Source: Chrysomallon squamiferum
Lineage: Eukaryota > Mollusca > Gastropoda > Neomphalida > Peltospiridae
Reading direction: 5' to 3'
Length of the DNA stretch: 64,000 bases
Assembly: GCA_012295275.1 (NCBI GenBank)
Contig: CM022665.1
Coordinates: forward strand, 25,068,946-25,132,945
The notes under the pieces are model-generated. The model made no database searches and was not told the origin of the DNA. It saw only the letters and a program-made list of their open reading frames with translations. The number at the start of each line of letters is the position of its first letter. The stretch's first letter is position 1. Both the position numbers and the translations under genes were made by a program. Below, in pieces: positions 21,701-34,770 of this stretch.

Positions 21701-24700
21701 ATTATTCTAAACGTTTATATAACTTCATTACTGTATCATCTGATTCAAACAAATTATTTTCTACCATCTTCAAAAACAGGGTACAGATACGACAGTGAAG
21801 ACACTGGTACACGATGGCCAGTCAGTGACCTTACAGAATATTTTGAATATAAACCATCTCAGCAACACTATTTTATTCCCTTCTCTAAAATATGGTTACA
21901 GTGGCAGAAAACTAACAGTCGCAACACTTTCTGTAAGTACCTAGAACAAAAGCTTTACTATACTTACTCATCATTTTGTTCATAAAAAAGTATGTTGAAA
22001 GTAGGAGATACGACAATCGTAAATCCTTAGTATCATGATTGAATATAAAATATAAATCAGTTAATTATAATTTGCACAAATAAACTATATACTTTTTCAC
22101 AAATGTATTTTATAAAAATATATGTAAAATGTTACATTTGGCATCATAAGCTGTCAGAGATTATATTAAAACATCCCAAAGTAACATCGACAAAATCAAT
22201 CTGTAACATACGATAATTAAAATAAATGTAATTTATACAAACTATTAGAATAAAATAAATTATAATAGGAGAACAATTCGTCAATTTAATAAAAAAAAAA
22301 AAAAAAAAAAAAATATTGCGTTTCTTTTTTTTAATTTTTTTTATTTGTTTTACCTTACAAACTTGATTTCTTCTTGCAGGTGTCAACATTTATCCAAACA
22401 AAGATTGTAAACAATGTTACAAAATACTCAGGTTTCTGTGTTTATATGTTGGATGCATTAGCACATTTCCTAAACTTCACGTAAGTACTGCCAAATTAAT
22501 CTTCAAATTTGACTGTTTTATTATTAATTTTTAATAATTTCACGATCAGCCGCATCTGACCAATCTGTATTTAGTGATACTTTAATGTACACTGGTTTGT
22601 TTTATTTAGTGATGATTATATTAACACTGTTCTTAAACGTTTTCAATCCTGTTTGTCGTGTTTTACCTTACTGCTGCCAATCTACTGCAAAGCCTGGCAT
22701 GTTGAATGTGGCGTGATTTTGCAAAATTCTTTTTGTTCAGATACGGGAGTCTATATTCTTAAACTCACAATATAATTCAAAATAGGAGAGTTCAAGATCA
22801 GAACCGCATTCACAATTACGACTCACTCCGGTCGCCGCTCGTATAATGGTTATTCTTTTTTCTTCAGAATTCACATTTCTGTTACTTAGAAATTATACAC
22901 ATTATATACCATTATCTCTACACAAGCAGCAGGCCAATTGATCTTTCCACCAAATGACTGACTGGCCATGCGTACACTTAGCAGTGAGATGATAATAAAT
23001 TGACTATTAATGGTTGATTCATGTAATGACATTTATTAATTACAGTTATGAATTTGTCGAACCAGCTTTCGGAACTTGGGGTGTTCTTGTTAATGGATCT
23101 TGGAACGGTTTGGTCGGCGTTATGGAAAGAAGGGTAGGTGTTTATATTAGCATTTAAATGAGCGGACAGAATTAACTCAATAAAATTCAGAAAATCAGCC
23201 AAAAATACTAATTCCTTAATCCTAAAGAGAAAATTTCATTCAGATAGTAACAGTATTTGATCCATATTTAAAAGATGATGTACAAAAGTCCGACAGCAAT
23301 AATATTGATATTTTTTGGGGGCGGGGTATGAGGGTGCAAATAATCTTGTTACTTTTTTTTTTTCATTTTTTTTTTTAGCACTGAATTAGATCATTCGTTT
23401 TAATAAAAGTCAATAAACCCGGAATTTCAACTTGGCACTGAATAAACAACAAATAAACGATACTGTAACACTGATAGTGACAAAATGTGAATGTCAGACA
23501 TTTGAATCAGTGTATAAAATCCATTTAAGATCTGCATTATTTGACAACGTTTGGCAAACCGCAGCTGTGTAAAGTTATACAGACATAATACAATCACAGA
23601 TTACATAAGAATATTTATTTCAGGAAGCTGATCTTGCTTTGGCCGATATAACCATTAACATCAACAGGTCAAAAGTTATGGACTTCCTTTTGCCTCCATT
23701 TTACTTCGACTATATCGACATCATCTACAAGGAAGAAATATATGAATCAGCGACGTGGTTCACGTTGTTACGGCCATTCTCTTCAGTTGTATTTGCATGG
23801 ATAGTGTCTTTCACTTGCGGCTTTTTCGTCGTTTACTCTGCAACAATTGTTCTAATTCGCAAAAGATGTTCTCTAAATACTGAACCGAGATCACTTTCTG
23901 ACGTATTTTGGTTCACGATATCATCTTTGTTTAAACAAGGTAATATATATTCGACTGATATGACTCAGTTTTTATTATTTTATTTTATTCTGTTTTTGTT
24001 TTTTTTTTTTTTTTTTTTGGTGTTGTTTTTGGGGTGTTTGTATTTTTTTTTTTTTTTATAGCTTTTTTATTTTTTAGCTGTTTGTGTTTTGTTTTAGTGG
24101 GTTTATTTATTTATTTATTTATGTTTGTTTCTTGTTTATGGGGGGTTTGGGGGCTATTGGGGTTTTTTTGTTTGCTGGTTTCTTTATTATTTGTTTTTGC
24201 TTTTTTTAATTTTTTTGTTTTTGTTTTTGTCATTTTCAGTTCAAATAAAAATAATTTATAGAATCAGAAGCTAAGACAAAGTAGGTCTTTTGCGCCGCAT
24301 CGCATTTGTGTCATAATTAATATACAGAGTAAAAATAGTTCGTAAAGGTTAGCTAAAGTTTAGATATACTTGGTTTTTCGTCCTTATAAACAATATTTTC
24401 GCCATGATAAACAGACTGCATGTCACATTTTCTGAAAAGTCATTTAAAAGGAATAGCATTTCATTGACTTAAAACGACACAGTCTCGCAAGTAAATGTTT
24501 TGCATCTTTATATGTGTGAGTGCGCGCGCGCGCACACGTGTTTTTGTGTGTGTGCGTGCGTGCGTGTAATACTATATAACGTATGCTTTTCAGGCTCCAC
24601 TATACATCCGTCCACTCACGGTATTCGTGTACTCGTGTCAGCGTGGCTGCTGTTTGTCCTCATCGTCGTTGCAGAATACACTGCAAATCTGACAGCAGCG

Positions 24701-26087
24701 TTCACGGTGCGACCAGGGATCAAACCGTTCGAAAGCCTGCGACAACTTTTAGATAACCCAAATTACAAACTTGGAACTTTTCCTGGAGGAATTACCACAA
24801 TGATAATGAAAGTATGACCAAAATTTATTAATTAGTGATTTTATTTTATTTATTACACTGTACTTAGAGACTTTGGGAGATGTAGATAAAATCTCATTCG
24901 ATACACAATGCTTGAAAGAAAATAATAATGTGTTCTCCAAAACATTCGGTTAGCACGGAAGCAAATTTGGGATAAAAAATTTAGCCGATTTTGGCACGCA
25001 AATTTAAAATTGTTGCCCATCTCTATACTAGATATATGTATATTCGTCTTCTTCGTCTTCTTCTTCTTCTTCTTCTTCTTATTATTATTATTAATCAAAC
25101 AGAATTCAGAAAATCAACTGTATCGTGATGCTTGGTCTAAGATTGTCAGTGACTACAGCAAAGACGCGGACGTTTTAAGCGAAAGCGAGTCGAAACAATT
25201 GGAGAAAGTAAAGGGAGGCAACTATGCATTTATTCGGAACGACGCCGCCCTTCGAGCTTACATGACAGAAAACTGCGGTCTACAAAGACTCGGAATATCG
25301 CTAGACTGGCAGCCTGTTTCTATAGGAGTTCCGAAAAATTCTACTTTGAAAGCTGAATTAGGACAGGTGTAAGCTATTTAAACATCTAAAGTCAAATATT
25401 TGTACACTGTTTTGTGATATCATTCTGTGCTGTTTTTTCATTATTTTTTGTGTTTTTTTGGTTTCTGTTTATCTATTTATGTATAATATTATTTTTAAAT
25501 AAAAATATATGGTATTTAAGAGAAGTGATGAATTGTATTAACCCTATTATTTAATAATATATCTACTTTGCTCTGAAATATATCTCGCTTTTTCTGTCCC
25601 TGCTAAATACATACATATATACATTTATATTCTGCAATCACTATAAATAGTGGCAAGATATGATGACGATAAAATTCTATATTTTCGGGCTCTACCTAAA
25701 AATATAGTTTTTTGGGACAGAACAACATTTACTTTATAAATGATTTGTTATTTAATATCACGAAATACTATTTTGAAACCATTGTTATTTAATAACTGTA
25801 TTAGGTTTTGATATATAGTTTTTATAGGCGAAAACGAAACTAATACGTGTGCGTATACTACTTTCGAAAGCAGTGAGTTTTAAAATAAAACAGTTAATTT
25901 TATTTTATTTTTTTTATTTATATTTTTATTTATTTATTTTTTTTATTATTATTATCATTATTTAGGACTGCAGAATCAAAGAAATAAGTGTTTACTGAGA
26001 CCTGCTCATATTGAATGTCGAATACGCCATTCTAATCTTTGCAGGATAAAGCAGGATATCTTAATACAGCAACCAGTTAATCCCTAT

Positions 26088-26177
<90 letters not shown>

Positions 26178-26441
26178 ATTAAATTCAGCTAATATTAATA
26201 TGGTTTTGATTTTAGCTTGAGAAGACTGGAAACATCTGGTATATACGACTACTGGTGGCAGCTGCACGAATCACATTTAAAAAGACCTGTGTGTCCATCC
26301 AGACAGCGGTCTGTCAGTTCCAGTATCACTCTCGATGACATCAAAAGTGGTTTTGTTCTTCTTGGTGCTGGAATATTTATGGCATTAGTGTCTCTGATTT
26401 TCGAAATTTTAAGAGACAGATATAAAATGTATATGATATGA
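18739..26441 (+). CDS. Ionotropic glutamate receptor-like gene, intact
   Basis: Eleven exons: 18739-18808, 19321-19485, 20187-20380, 20901-21056, 21780-21932, 22380-22480, 23046-23133, 23624-23939, 24594-24811, 25103-25368, 26216-26441. They join without frameshift to a 650-residue product. Exon 1 gives a signal peptide (MRFRMLLYAIIIYAGIY). The amino-terminal domain is short. S1 contains GTWGVLVNGSWNGLVG and ADITININRSKVMDF (ligand Thr and Arg kept). TM1 follows RPFSSVVFAWIVSFTCGFF; the pore loop reads WFTISSLFKQG; TM3 is AWLLFVLIVVAEYTANLTAAF. S2 has PGGITTMIMK and YAFIRNDAAL, where the Asp aligns with the NMDA-receptor acidic ligand residue. TM4 is GFVLLGAGIFMALVSLIFEIL. Exons 6-9 are the same length as in the minus-strand paralogue (101, 88, 316, 218 nt). 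It is likely a plasma-membrane ligand-gated cation channel, divergent from AMPA, kainate and NMDA classes; ligand and subfamily are unassigned. Confidence 0.88.
25653..26090 (+). repeat. Dispersed repeat family, copy 1 (intron 10 of the plus-strand receptor gene)
   Basis: This segment aligns with 32971-33290. Shared strings include gcaaga.atgatga, gacagaac, gcagtgagtt, ggataaagc and aaccagtta.tccctatata at the 3' end. Copy 1 carries an extra T-rich insert at about 25900-25965. A (TC)n run starts immediately after the common end. The family is not recognised; it may be a short non-autonomous element. Confidence 0.6.
26092..26176. repeat. (TC)n microsatellite
   Basis: TC run of 85 nt that begins directly at the 3' end of the dispersed repeat and ends 39 nt before the last exon of the receptor gene. 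Confidence 0.95.
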
Positions 26442-28761
26442 CTGGATACAGTATGTTTCTTTCATGTGTGCATGTTGGTGTTTTTTTTCTTCCTGTTTGT
26501 ATGTCTGTAAGCATGTACATATATACATATATATGCGTGTATGTATACAATGTATGTGAGTGTATCTCTATAAACATAAATATACATGATTATATGTGCT
26601 GTATTTCGTGCTTTGCGATAATAAAGTATACAAACTTGATATAAAACGAAAGTGGTAAAGACAAATACTGACATTTGCGATGACCTGAAACAGAATTACA
26701 ATCTAAACTGTATTCACTTTGCATCAAAATATATAGTCTGAACCATGCTCTTTGTTTGTCTTCCTGCACAGTATCGAAATATGCTAGCCTCTTCATTGTT
26801 CCCCAGTCCATTCGTCTTATGAAATGAGTATGAATTCCTTTTATAAACATTAGTGCAACATGCTTTGTATATTTCAAAAAAATATGCACATGCACACAGA
26901 ATAACTGGATTAATTAACATTTTTCCACCTGACATATAGCTAGTAATCTATCTAAGTTGTAAATTTAGGTTAATTATCTAAATAATCGATATTTCTTTGA
27001 CAGCTAGAAGTAATAATATACTTAATCTTCTATCTGATGAATAACAAAGAATAAACACTTGATCGTTTCTTTACACACACATACACACACGCACGCACAC
27101 AAATGTGCACAAATACACATTTATGCGCATGCATATTATTATTATTATTACGACGACTTATTTATACCACCATATCGCATGAAGAGAGTGATAAACGAAC
27201 AGAAAGAATGACAGGGGGAAAAAAGAGGGAGAAACAATAACAGATGACGAGACAGACTGAAAAACTAAATAAATTTAACTTTAGAAGCCAAAAACTGAAA
27301 TCTGTATTTATTTTATTTTATTTTTTATTTTCATTTATTTTTGTATTTATTTATTTATGTATTTATTTCCCTTCATACACTGTACTTTAATTCGATGTCT
27401 AATAAATCTTGAAATAATATTGCGGTTGCTTGTGATTCTCGGTTTATGCAGACATTTAGGAAATAGTGGTTATATATATATAAATGACTATGTCAGTATT
27501 TTGTTAATGTATTGCAAAATGTAAACAGTTTACAAAGAATGAAATTTGTTTCCCCCATTTTTCTCTCTTAATTATTTAATTATCAAATAAACACATAAAG
27601 GTAAATAACAGACAAACAGAACAGTTGTTTGTGAACCTACAACTCCTAATTTAGTATATAATATAGTCCGGACATTATTTTAAGTTACATGTGACTTACG
27701 GCATTAATTAATTAAAAACCTTAGACGTAATTACGGTCTTAGCTATGACTTGATGATTAATCATGCGCCATAGACGCCCGAATAATAAATAAAACTAAAC
27801 TGTGAAATGTAAAACCAGTGTATAGCATTAAACTGTTTTATTAAAAATGCATTTTCTTGTAAGGATATTCAATCGTTGACCATAATTTTTATATAACTAT
27901 GGGGAAATAACTCTAGTTTGTCGACAAAAATAGAAACAGGACAGTTAGTGTTACTGTTATGCAAAGTTCGTTACGTAAACAGATTATTGCATGTCAGAAA
28001 TAACGGGTATGCAACTGAAAGGAAATAATTAGCTAACAATAATTTATAATTTTTTTTTTAATTTTAATGTATAGTGGGCCGTCGTTATATCATGCATTTG
28101 AAAAGATGACAAACTTTTCACCAGACTTATACTTTGTAGTAAACAATCGGCACTATATTTTTTGTTGTAAAGACTAAATAAGTAAATGGTCAGCAAATAT
28201 TTGAAATTACTGAATATGGTTTGTCAAGTGTGTTCCTTAGAATGTAATTATGCGTCCGCGTAAAGCTATATCTAATATTTATATTTGTGTCTTATATTCA
28301 CTGGTTTTACACGATGAGACACAAATGTATAGTGGCTTGCACAAACAGGAATATTAAGTACGAGTTCTTTCAGAATGTCATATTTCAAAACTGGTCATAT
28401 TAACTTAAGTTTATTTTTGTTGTTATTGTTATAATTATTTAGATGTTGCATCTATGTGAACATCAACAGGAATTTTAAATTATGAGTTTAACTATGTGAT
28501 AGAACCAAATGGCTCATTATATGAAACAAGTTATTAAATTAAAAACATTTCTATTAAATATTTACCAAATATTTTCTTTATAATTAGGTAATATTATAAT
28601 TTATTTTCCCCATCTTATTGCTAATTGCTAAAATATCTGAATAACTTAAGTTTTCGCTTTATGCACACTTTTTTTAAAATTAAGGTGTGACAACCATAAA
28701 GCATGAAAGATGTGATGTCGGATCAGAATACCACAACATTTGAAAGATAATTTTATTCATA
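26442..28761. other. Spacer downstream of the plus-strand receptor gene
   Basis: No coding region is recognised. An AATAAA polyadenylation signal at 26620-26625, 179 nt after the stop codon, is a plausible end for the receptor transcript. The rest is AT-rich, with (CA)n-like DNA at 27074-27105. The right end should hold the promoter and leader of the Ser/Lys-rich gene. Confidence 0.5.
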
Positions 28762-31069
28762 ATGGAAAAGAAAATAGTCAAAACTAATAATAAAGGAGGT
28801 AACAGTTAAAATAATTTTTATGTATTTTAAAAAAGTAAATAATATCACTGTCTTAAGAAAAAGCCTTATGTAACAATTCAGATTGTTTTAGAAAGCAAAT
28901 TAAGCAGACTCCATTGAAAATGATATATTTGTCACAGAATGAGGTATACATTATTATATGAAAGCACTAAGAATCAAATGATTCAAAATTATGACTTTAA
29001 CTTAAAAAGTTATAAATAGATATCGAAGTCATAAGTGCAAGTATCACTATTTACAAATCCATGTTTTATGTTATTTACCTCTTCAGCAACCCATTGTAGT
29101 TATTATTATCCAAATTAAATTTTAATGAAGATATCATGTATCTGTAGCAAAATATAATAATTGTATTTTATCATTTATTTTCATTTGATTACATCTTTAA
29201 AAAATATAGTAATAAAAATATTTCATTTTTTTTTTCAAAAAACAAATGTTATTAATATATATATAGTAATCTGTACATGCAAAAGATAAATAATTATATT
29301 TACCATGTACTGATTATTTGTTACTGTTTTTCTCTGCAGAAAACAAGTGTAAAACAAAATGCTTCGAGAGTTCCTCAGATTCTGATCTTGAGCCATCAAC
29401 AGGTAAGAAAAAATTAATGTATAAGCTTGTTCATGAGCAAGTAGTCAATGCAAGACTGGGAAACTTCCACTGAAATGCTAATCATGAAAGATTGAGTTGC
29501 AAAATGCCTCAAAATTAATGTTCAGCACATTGAATATTATTTGTAAATACACAGAATGCGTTAAATACCGTGTGAATCTTTTCTAAATCTTTTTAAAAAT
29601 AAGTATGTATGTATTTTTCTTAACTATACACTGCCAGGTTACTTATGAGCCACAGTGTTTATATGATCTATAAAATGTGGGATCACTGTCATGATGGATA
29701 CAACTTTAGAAGATGAACAAAATGCATCATAAAGAAAAAACATTAAATGGCATAAAAAAAAAAGTAAGTGAACTGTACTTATTTTTCAAGCCACAGATGT
29801 AATTTTCTGAAATTCAGTTTTATTTTCTTCACAGATTCTGATACTGGAGGTCCAGAAAAAGCTAAACCTCGCACAAAGAGAGAAAGTTCAACATCATCAG
29901 GTTTTTTCTGTTACTTATATCTAGCTTACTGAAAAACTAGTACATTTATTGGAAGGTATTTCCATATTTGGTTGAAGTATCAGATTTAAAAAAAAATTTA
30001 ACTGAGCTTAAATTCTCATGGACTTTTATAAACTATACATACTTGTATTTATAGTTTTATACAATGTAGACATATGAATATTTATGCTTTTCATATAAAA
30101 AAATTATTGATCTGCAGGAAATATTTTGAAGTTGTGTATTTTTGAAATGCCACATGTCCTTATTGAGACAGATTCATGCAAAATGTTAAATTTTTTGGAG
30201 GGTTATATCATGAATTTTGTACAGCCTCTGATACAGACTAAAGTTATTTTTATATTTTTATTTAGTTTTATAATATTTTGTAAGGCAAAAATAAAACTAT
30301 ACATTTTAAATATTATTTTTAAGCATCTACTATAGTTATCTACTTAATCATAAAGATCTTTATCATAAATTTAATACAAATTTCCATTATAAAAAGAAAT
30401 GTAACAGTTTTTATAAGGTTTTTTTCCAAAATTTAATTCTGAGAATCTAAGATTTATTTTAGAGATTTCACTATCAAGGCTTAACGAGTATTTAAGAAGT
30501 AAGAATATATAAAATAATTTCTATCACAGATGAACCAAGCAGAAAAAGAAATCTTCCGAGTACTTCAGAATCATCTGCCAGTTCAGGATCAGAAAGAAGT
30601 ATGTTCTTAATATATTGTAGTCACTTGAATATTTTTATAATTGGCATCTAGTATCAGTACTTTTTATTTTTTATTTTTTTACATTACCCGGTGGTACCTC
30701 TGTTTTGGATTATTATTGGTACTAGTAAATTTAAATTCCAGATCTTGATAACTGTACTGATAAAGTGTAATAATGTGGGGTTTTCACAAGTGTTTGATGT
30801 TAAAAACGAAGTTTATCAAACTTCCGTCTCAGTGCTTTCCGACTGAGGGAAAGTGTTCATCGTTATCACTGGTTTATTGGTTAATATAATGACATGCTTG
30901 CATAGCCATTGGAGAACATATTTATTAATGTTATTTATTACTACTTTATTTTATCAAATAATTGACTTTTTTAATAGAAATACATCTTTGTCCCAAGAAT
31001 TGTAACAAAAAACAAAAGATTTCTTTTATTGTTTTTTTTTTTACTTTAAAAAATGTTCTATTCAGGTCT

Positions 31070-31104
<35 letters not shown>

Positions 31105-32896
31105 ATTATTGCCAGATTTTATACATTTTTGCTTGATAATGTTTATTTAGATTCACACAGAGGCAGAGAAAGAAAGCACAGACATCAAGCTGAAAGTTCT
31201 AGTTCGAGTTCATCTGGTATGTGTGTGTGCATGTGTCTATAGATATATATATATATAAAATAGTAAAACGATTATTTACTTGTATTTAAATATGGCCAAT
31301 ATTTTAGTTAGTCCTGAACGTTATTAAATCATATGTTAATTTAAAACACTGAGAGGATATCTGCCTTTGACCTAAGAAAAACTAACCAGTTGTAAGAATG
31401 TATTTTAATGATTTTTTTTTCTGTTTCAGATGAAGAAAAAACTAAAAAGCATAAAAAAAAAAAAAAAAAAAAAAGCAAAAGCATAAGGTATAACAAAATT
31501 GTACAATATTAGTTACTGGTTGTGAATGCTTTTTAATGTCAGTTTCTTTGCTCTCTATAACCAACTTTAATGCTCAAACCTGTTTACAGTTCAGTTTTTG
31601 ATTTGTACATAATAAAACTGAATACAGTAAGATTGGTATCGCTTCTTCCCATGTCATATGTATATGTTTATCAATACAAACACAAACTTTGTCACATACA
31701 AATATACAAAACTTCAAGCTGTTATGAGTTCTGTTGACATTACAAATCATGACACAAGAAATGACACGTAATTATGTTAATTATAGCAATATATTTAGTC
31801 CAGTGCTAAGGCAAACTTACTCTTTACAATGTTGATACACTACATTCCACCCCACAAAAGCAATTATGTTTAACAGCAGATTTCCATAATGATTAAATTC
31901 TCTTAAATAACTTTAAACAGATGTTTATTAGTACAATAAATCTGCTTCAAAACTCTTTTTCTTTTTTTTAAATCTTAGTTTTTACTTAAAAACCAACATG
32001 AAACACATTTGTTTGAGGTTTTGTCCTAATGACTTCTTTTTTTGCTTTTTTTGGCATGCACCTGGTCATCTGTTTTGCTTTCTGGTGTGACTGTACATTT
32101 TCCTAACTGATGGATTGGATAACAAACTGGATTTAAGAGTAAGAAGAAGAAGAAAGCCAAAGACAAAGGTCCTGTCCAGCTTTCAAAGGTGAGATTGTCA
32201 AGATAAGTGTTTGGTTAACTTTTTAATTTATTAGTATATTACTGTGCATTGTTCTTTTGCACTGTACACTAAATTTCAAATTCTTTTTTTCAGCCCTTAT
32301 TGTTTTTAATCGTCTTTTGAATTCATATACATATACTGTCTTTTTACAGCCTGGAACTGTAAACTGCTTTTAAGGAACTTTTCTTGTTTGTTTTTTTTTT
32401 GTTTTTTTTGTGTTTTTTTTTTTAATAAATAAGATAAATGGCTTAAGCTCTGTTAATCACTTTTAAAGAGCCAATTCATTTTCTTCAATAATTTTTTATT
32501 TCTATATATTTTTGGCACTGACAGTTATGAATTCTGATAGAGAGATGACTTTTAATTATTTTATTACTTTTGTTAGCAATCATTCCCCTACAAGCAATCA
32601 ACATTATTACTTTTTAACATGATAAACTGTTTTTTATTTTTATAAATATTAATTTTGTAGTTCCTCAGACAGAGAAATAGTAAAGGTGGTGTGAGTGCAA
32701 TATCTGGCAAAAAAATAAAGATGAAGATTAAGAAAACAAAACAAGACAAACAGGTTAGTAGAGTAATTGGCTGGCAAATTACCTTTAAATGTTACTTTTA
32801 ACATATAAAGAAGGATTATATGCATAATACCATTTTTTTGGGGGGTGGTAAAAGTTCCAAAAACAGAAATCTGAATCATACTGCCTTTTGTGTGTA

Positions 32897-32940
<44 letters not shown>

Positions 32941-33427
32941 CTAATTTATTTTAGTTATTTATGCATATTTGCAAGACATGATGACTAGATATATTTTTTT
33001 ATTTTCTGTCACAGACTAAAAACATAACTTTTTGAGACAGAACTATATTTACTTCAATAAATTACTAGTTATTAACTTATATATACTATTTAGAGTAACG
33101 TCTTTAGTGTTTAATTGCTGGTTTAAATCTTAAAAGACTATTTTCATTTTAAAAAATAAATGTATATGTACTACTCTCAAGTGCAGTGAGTTGAATTAAT
33201 AAAACAATTTAGATGTCAGCTTATCCAGCTCAGGTTGAATGTCAGGATAAAGCTGATATCATAAGACAGTAACCAGTTATTCCCTATATATATATATATA
33301 TATACAATTTAAATGACAGCATATAAATGTATTGTTTTTAATTTCACTTACTAAAATATTTCTTATCTTTTTTCAGAGAGATAAAAATCGTGAAAAACTG
33401 CTGGACTTTTTGAATGCCACATTATAA
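28762..33427 (+). CDS. Ser/Lys-rich small nuclear-type protein (unrecognised family)
   Basis: Exons 29340-29402, 29835-29900, 30530-30598, 31151-31216, 31430-31487, 32140-32188, 32661-32753 and 33377-33427 join in frame. A candidate first exon, 28762-28798 (MEKKIVKTNNKG, ends phase 1), fits but is the least certain part. The product is about 180 residues: an acidic Ser-rich N-terminal half with DSD, SSSSSD and RKR clusters, a run of seven lysines coded by A22, then GPVQLSKFLRQR and a basic C-terminus ending KNREKLLDFLNATL. Exons 2-5 are all phase 1-1, 63-69 nt, and start with Asp, Asn or a related residue. The composition suggests a nuclear, RNA- or chromatin-associated disordered protein. 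The conserved-looking C-terminal end should allow identification, but I do not recognise the family. AATAAA at 33594-33599 may end the transcript. Confidence 0.65.
32971..33290 (+). repeat. Dispersed repeat family, copy 2 (last intron of the Ser/Lys-rich gene)
   Basis: Same orientation as the copy at 25653-26090, with the same terminal string aaccagtta.tccctatata. A (TA)n run follows directly. Like copy 1 it lies in the last intron of its host gene, about 86 nt before the final exon. Confidence 0.6.
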
Positions 33428-34770
33428 ATGGAAAAGAAAGTTTAGAAGAGTATTCAATTTTTAGGTTCAATGAACCATTAGGAAATTTATAAAATGCATT
33501 TTAAAAAAAAATAACTTATTTTTTATTATATGTATTTATCATATTGAAAAATATTTGTACGATGGGTTTTTACTTGAAGCTAAAGTTTGAGGAAATAAAA
33601 TTGTACATTTTTAGTTTTATAGATTATGTTTAAATGATTACAATGCCCAATACAATTTTTTCTCTGATTTATTAAAATGATTGTTTTTAAAGGAAATGAA
33701 AATAAAACAGTTTCTTTGCATTTTTATTTATAATTTTTTTTTTTTTTTACTAATGTTTTGTAAATGAATCTTGCACACAGAAAATGTATTTTACAATTGT
33801 TTGGGAATCTACATATATGATTCCAAAAATATTTTCCTTTTATATACATTTTCAAAGGTATTCATAATTCAGTTGGGTCAGTTTTGAAAGAGATTATGTT
33901 TTGCTAACCATGACATCTTTCTGTCAATGTACTGTACAAAAATTCACTTAAAAAAAAATTAAAATATGAAAAGCCCTCAAAGACCTGGTGCAATATTAAC
34001 AAAATGAAAACACAAGGCTGCCATAAAACCTTTTATTTAGGTTTACATTTATACAAGTACCTTTAGCTGCAAGTGAATTCACAGCCATATTCATAGATAT
34101 AACTACATGGTAGTCATACCTCTAGTTAAACAGATTATAAGCAGTCATTTCCATTGTTAGAATGTCATGATTTCAAAACATGCTTCGAATATGTGATATG
34201 TCACAACTCTACTAGTAAACAGGGGGAAAATTTGCGTATCTGTCCAGTTCATTATTTTTTCTTTATTATTATTATTTATTGGGTGCTCGTCTGATATTAA
34301 CATATGTTTTACGATTATAATAGTAATAAAAAATATATATATATATACACATATAAATTCCTGATAATTCAAAGACAATTACATTAAGCTTCTCACAAAG
34401 ATCCTTTTTTCTGTATAATAGATCATTGATAAATTTTTGACATACAGTTGTGAAGTAATATTTAAATTAAGAATTCCTGTTACTGTTATTTTCTTCAATT
34501 ACTGATATAGACAGACAGATAGATACATTTATGTATTTGTATACGTATCTACACATATGTGTGTGTGTGTACACACACAAACAGCACCATCATATTGTTT
34601 ATCAGAGTTATCACCACTGTAAAATATTTATTAAAAAAAAAAAATCAATAAATCAATCAATAAACATCCAGACTGATCAAAAATTAAAAGAAATCCCAAT
34701 AATTTAACATATCTTTAAAGACAAGGGGTTGAATGAAATGTAACTTTAATGAATAAATTAACTTCTTGGA
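33428..34770. other. Tail-to-tail spacer: 3' untranslated regions
   Basis: The Ser/Lys-rich gene (plus) and the sirtuin gene (minus) converge here. AATAAA signals at 33594-33599 and about 33702 serve the plus strand. On the minus strand an ATTAAA lies at 34745-34750 and an AATAAA at about 34627-34632. No coding sequence is recognised; the remainder is AT-rich. Confidence 0.55.

Noticed and set aside
26590-26895. Minus-strand open frame (MKRLAYFDTVQEDKQ...) downstream of the plus-strand receptor
   Set aside because: No splice partners, a stop inside the similar-looking part and no recognisable family. Probably chance; weak possibility of a relic.
28249-28310. Alternative first exon for the Ser/Lys-rich gene (ATG CGT CCG CGT ...)
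   Set aside because: Its nearest donor gives the wrong phase for the exon at 29340; the candidate at 28762-28798 fits phase 1.
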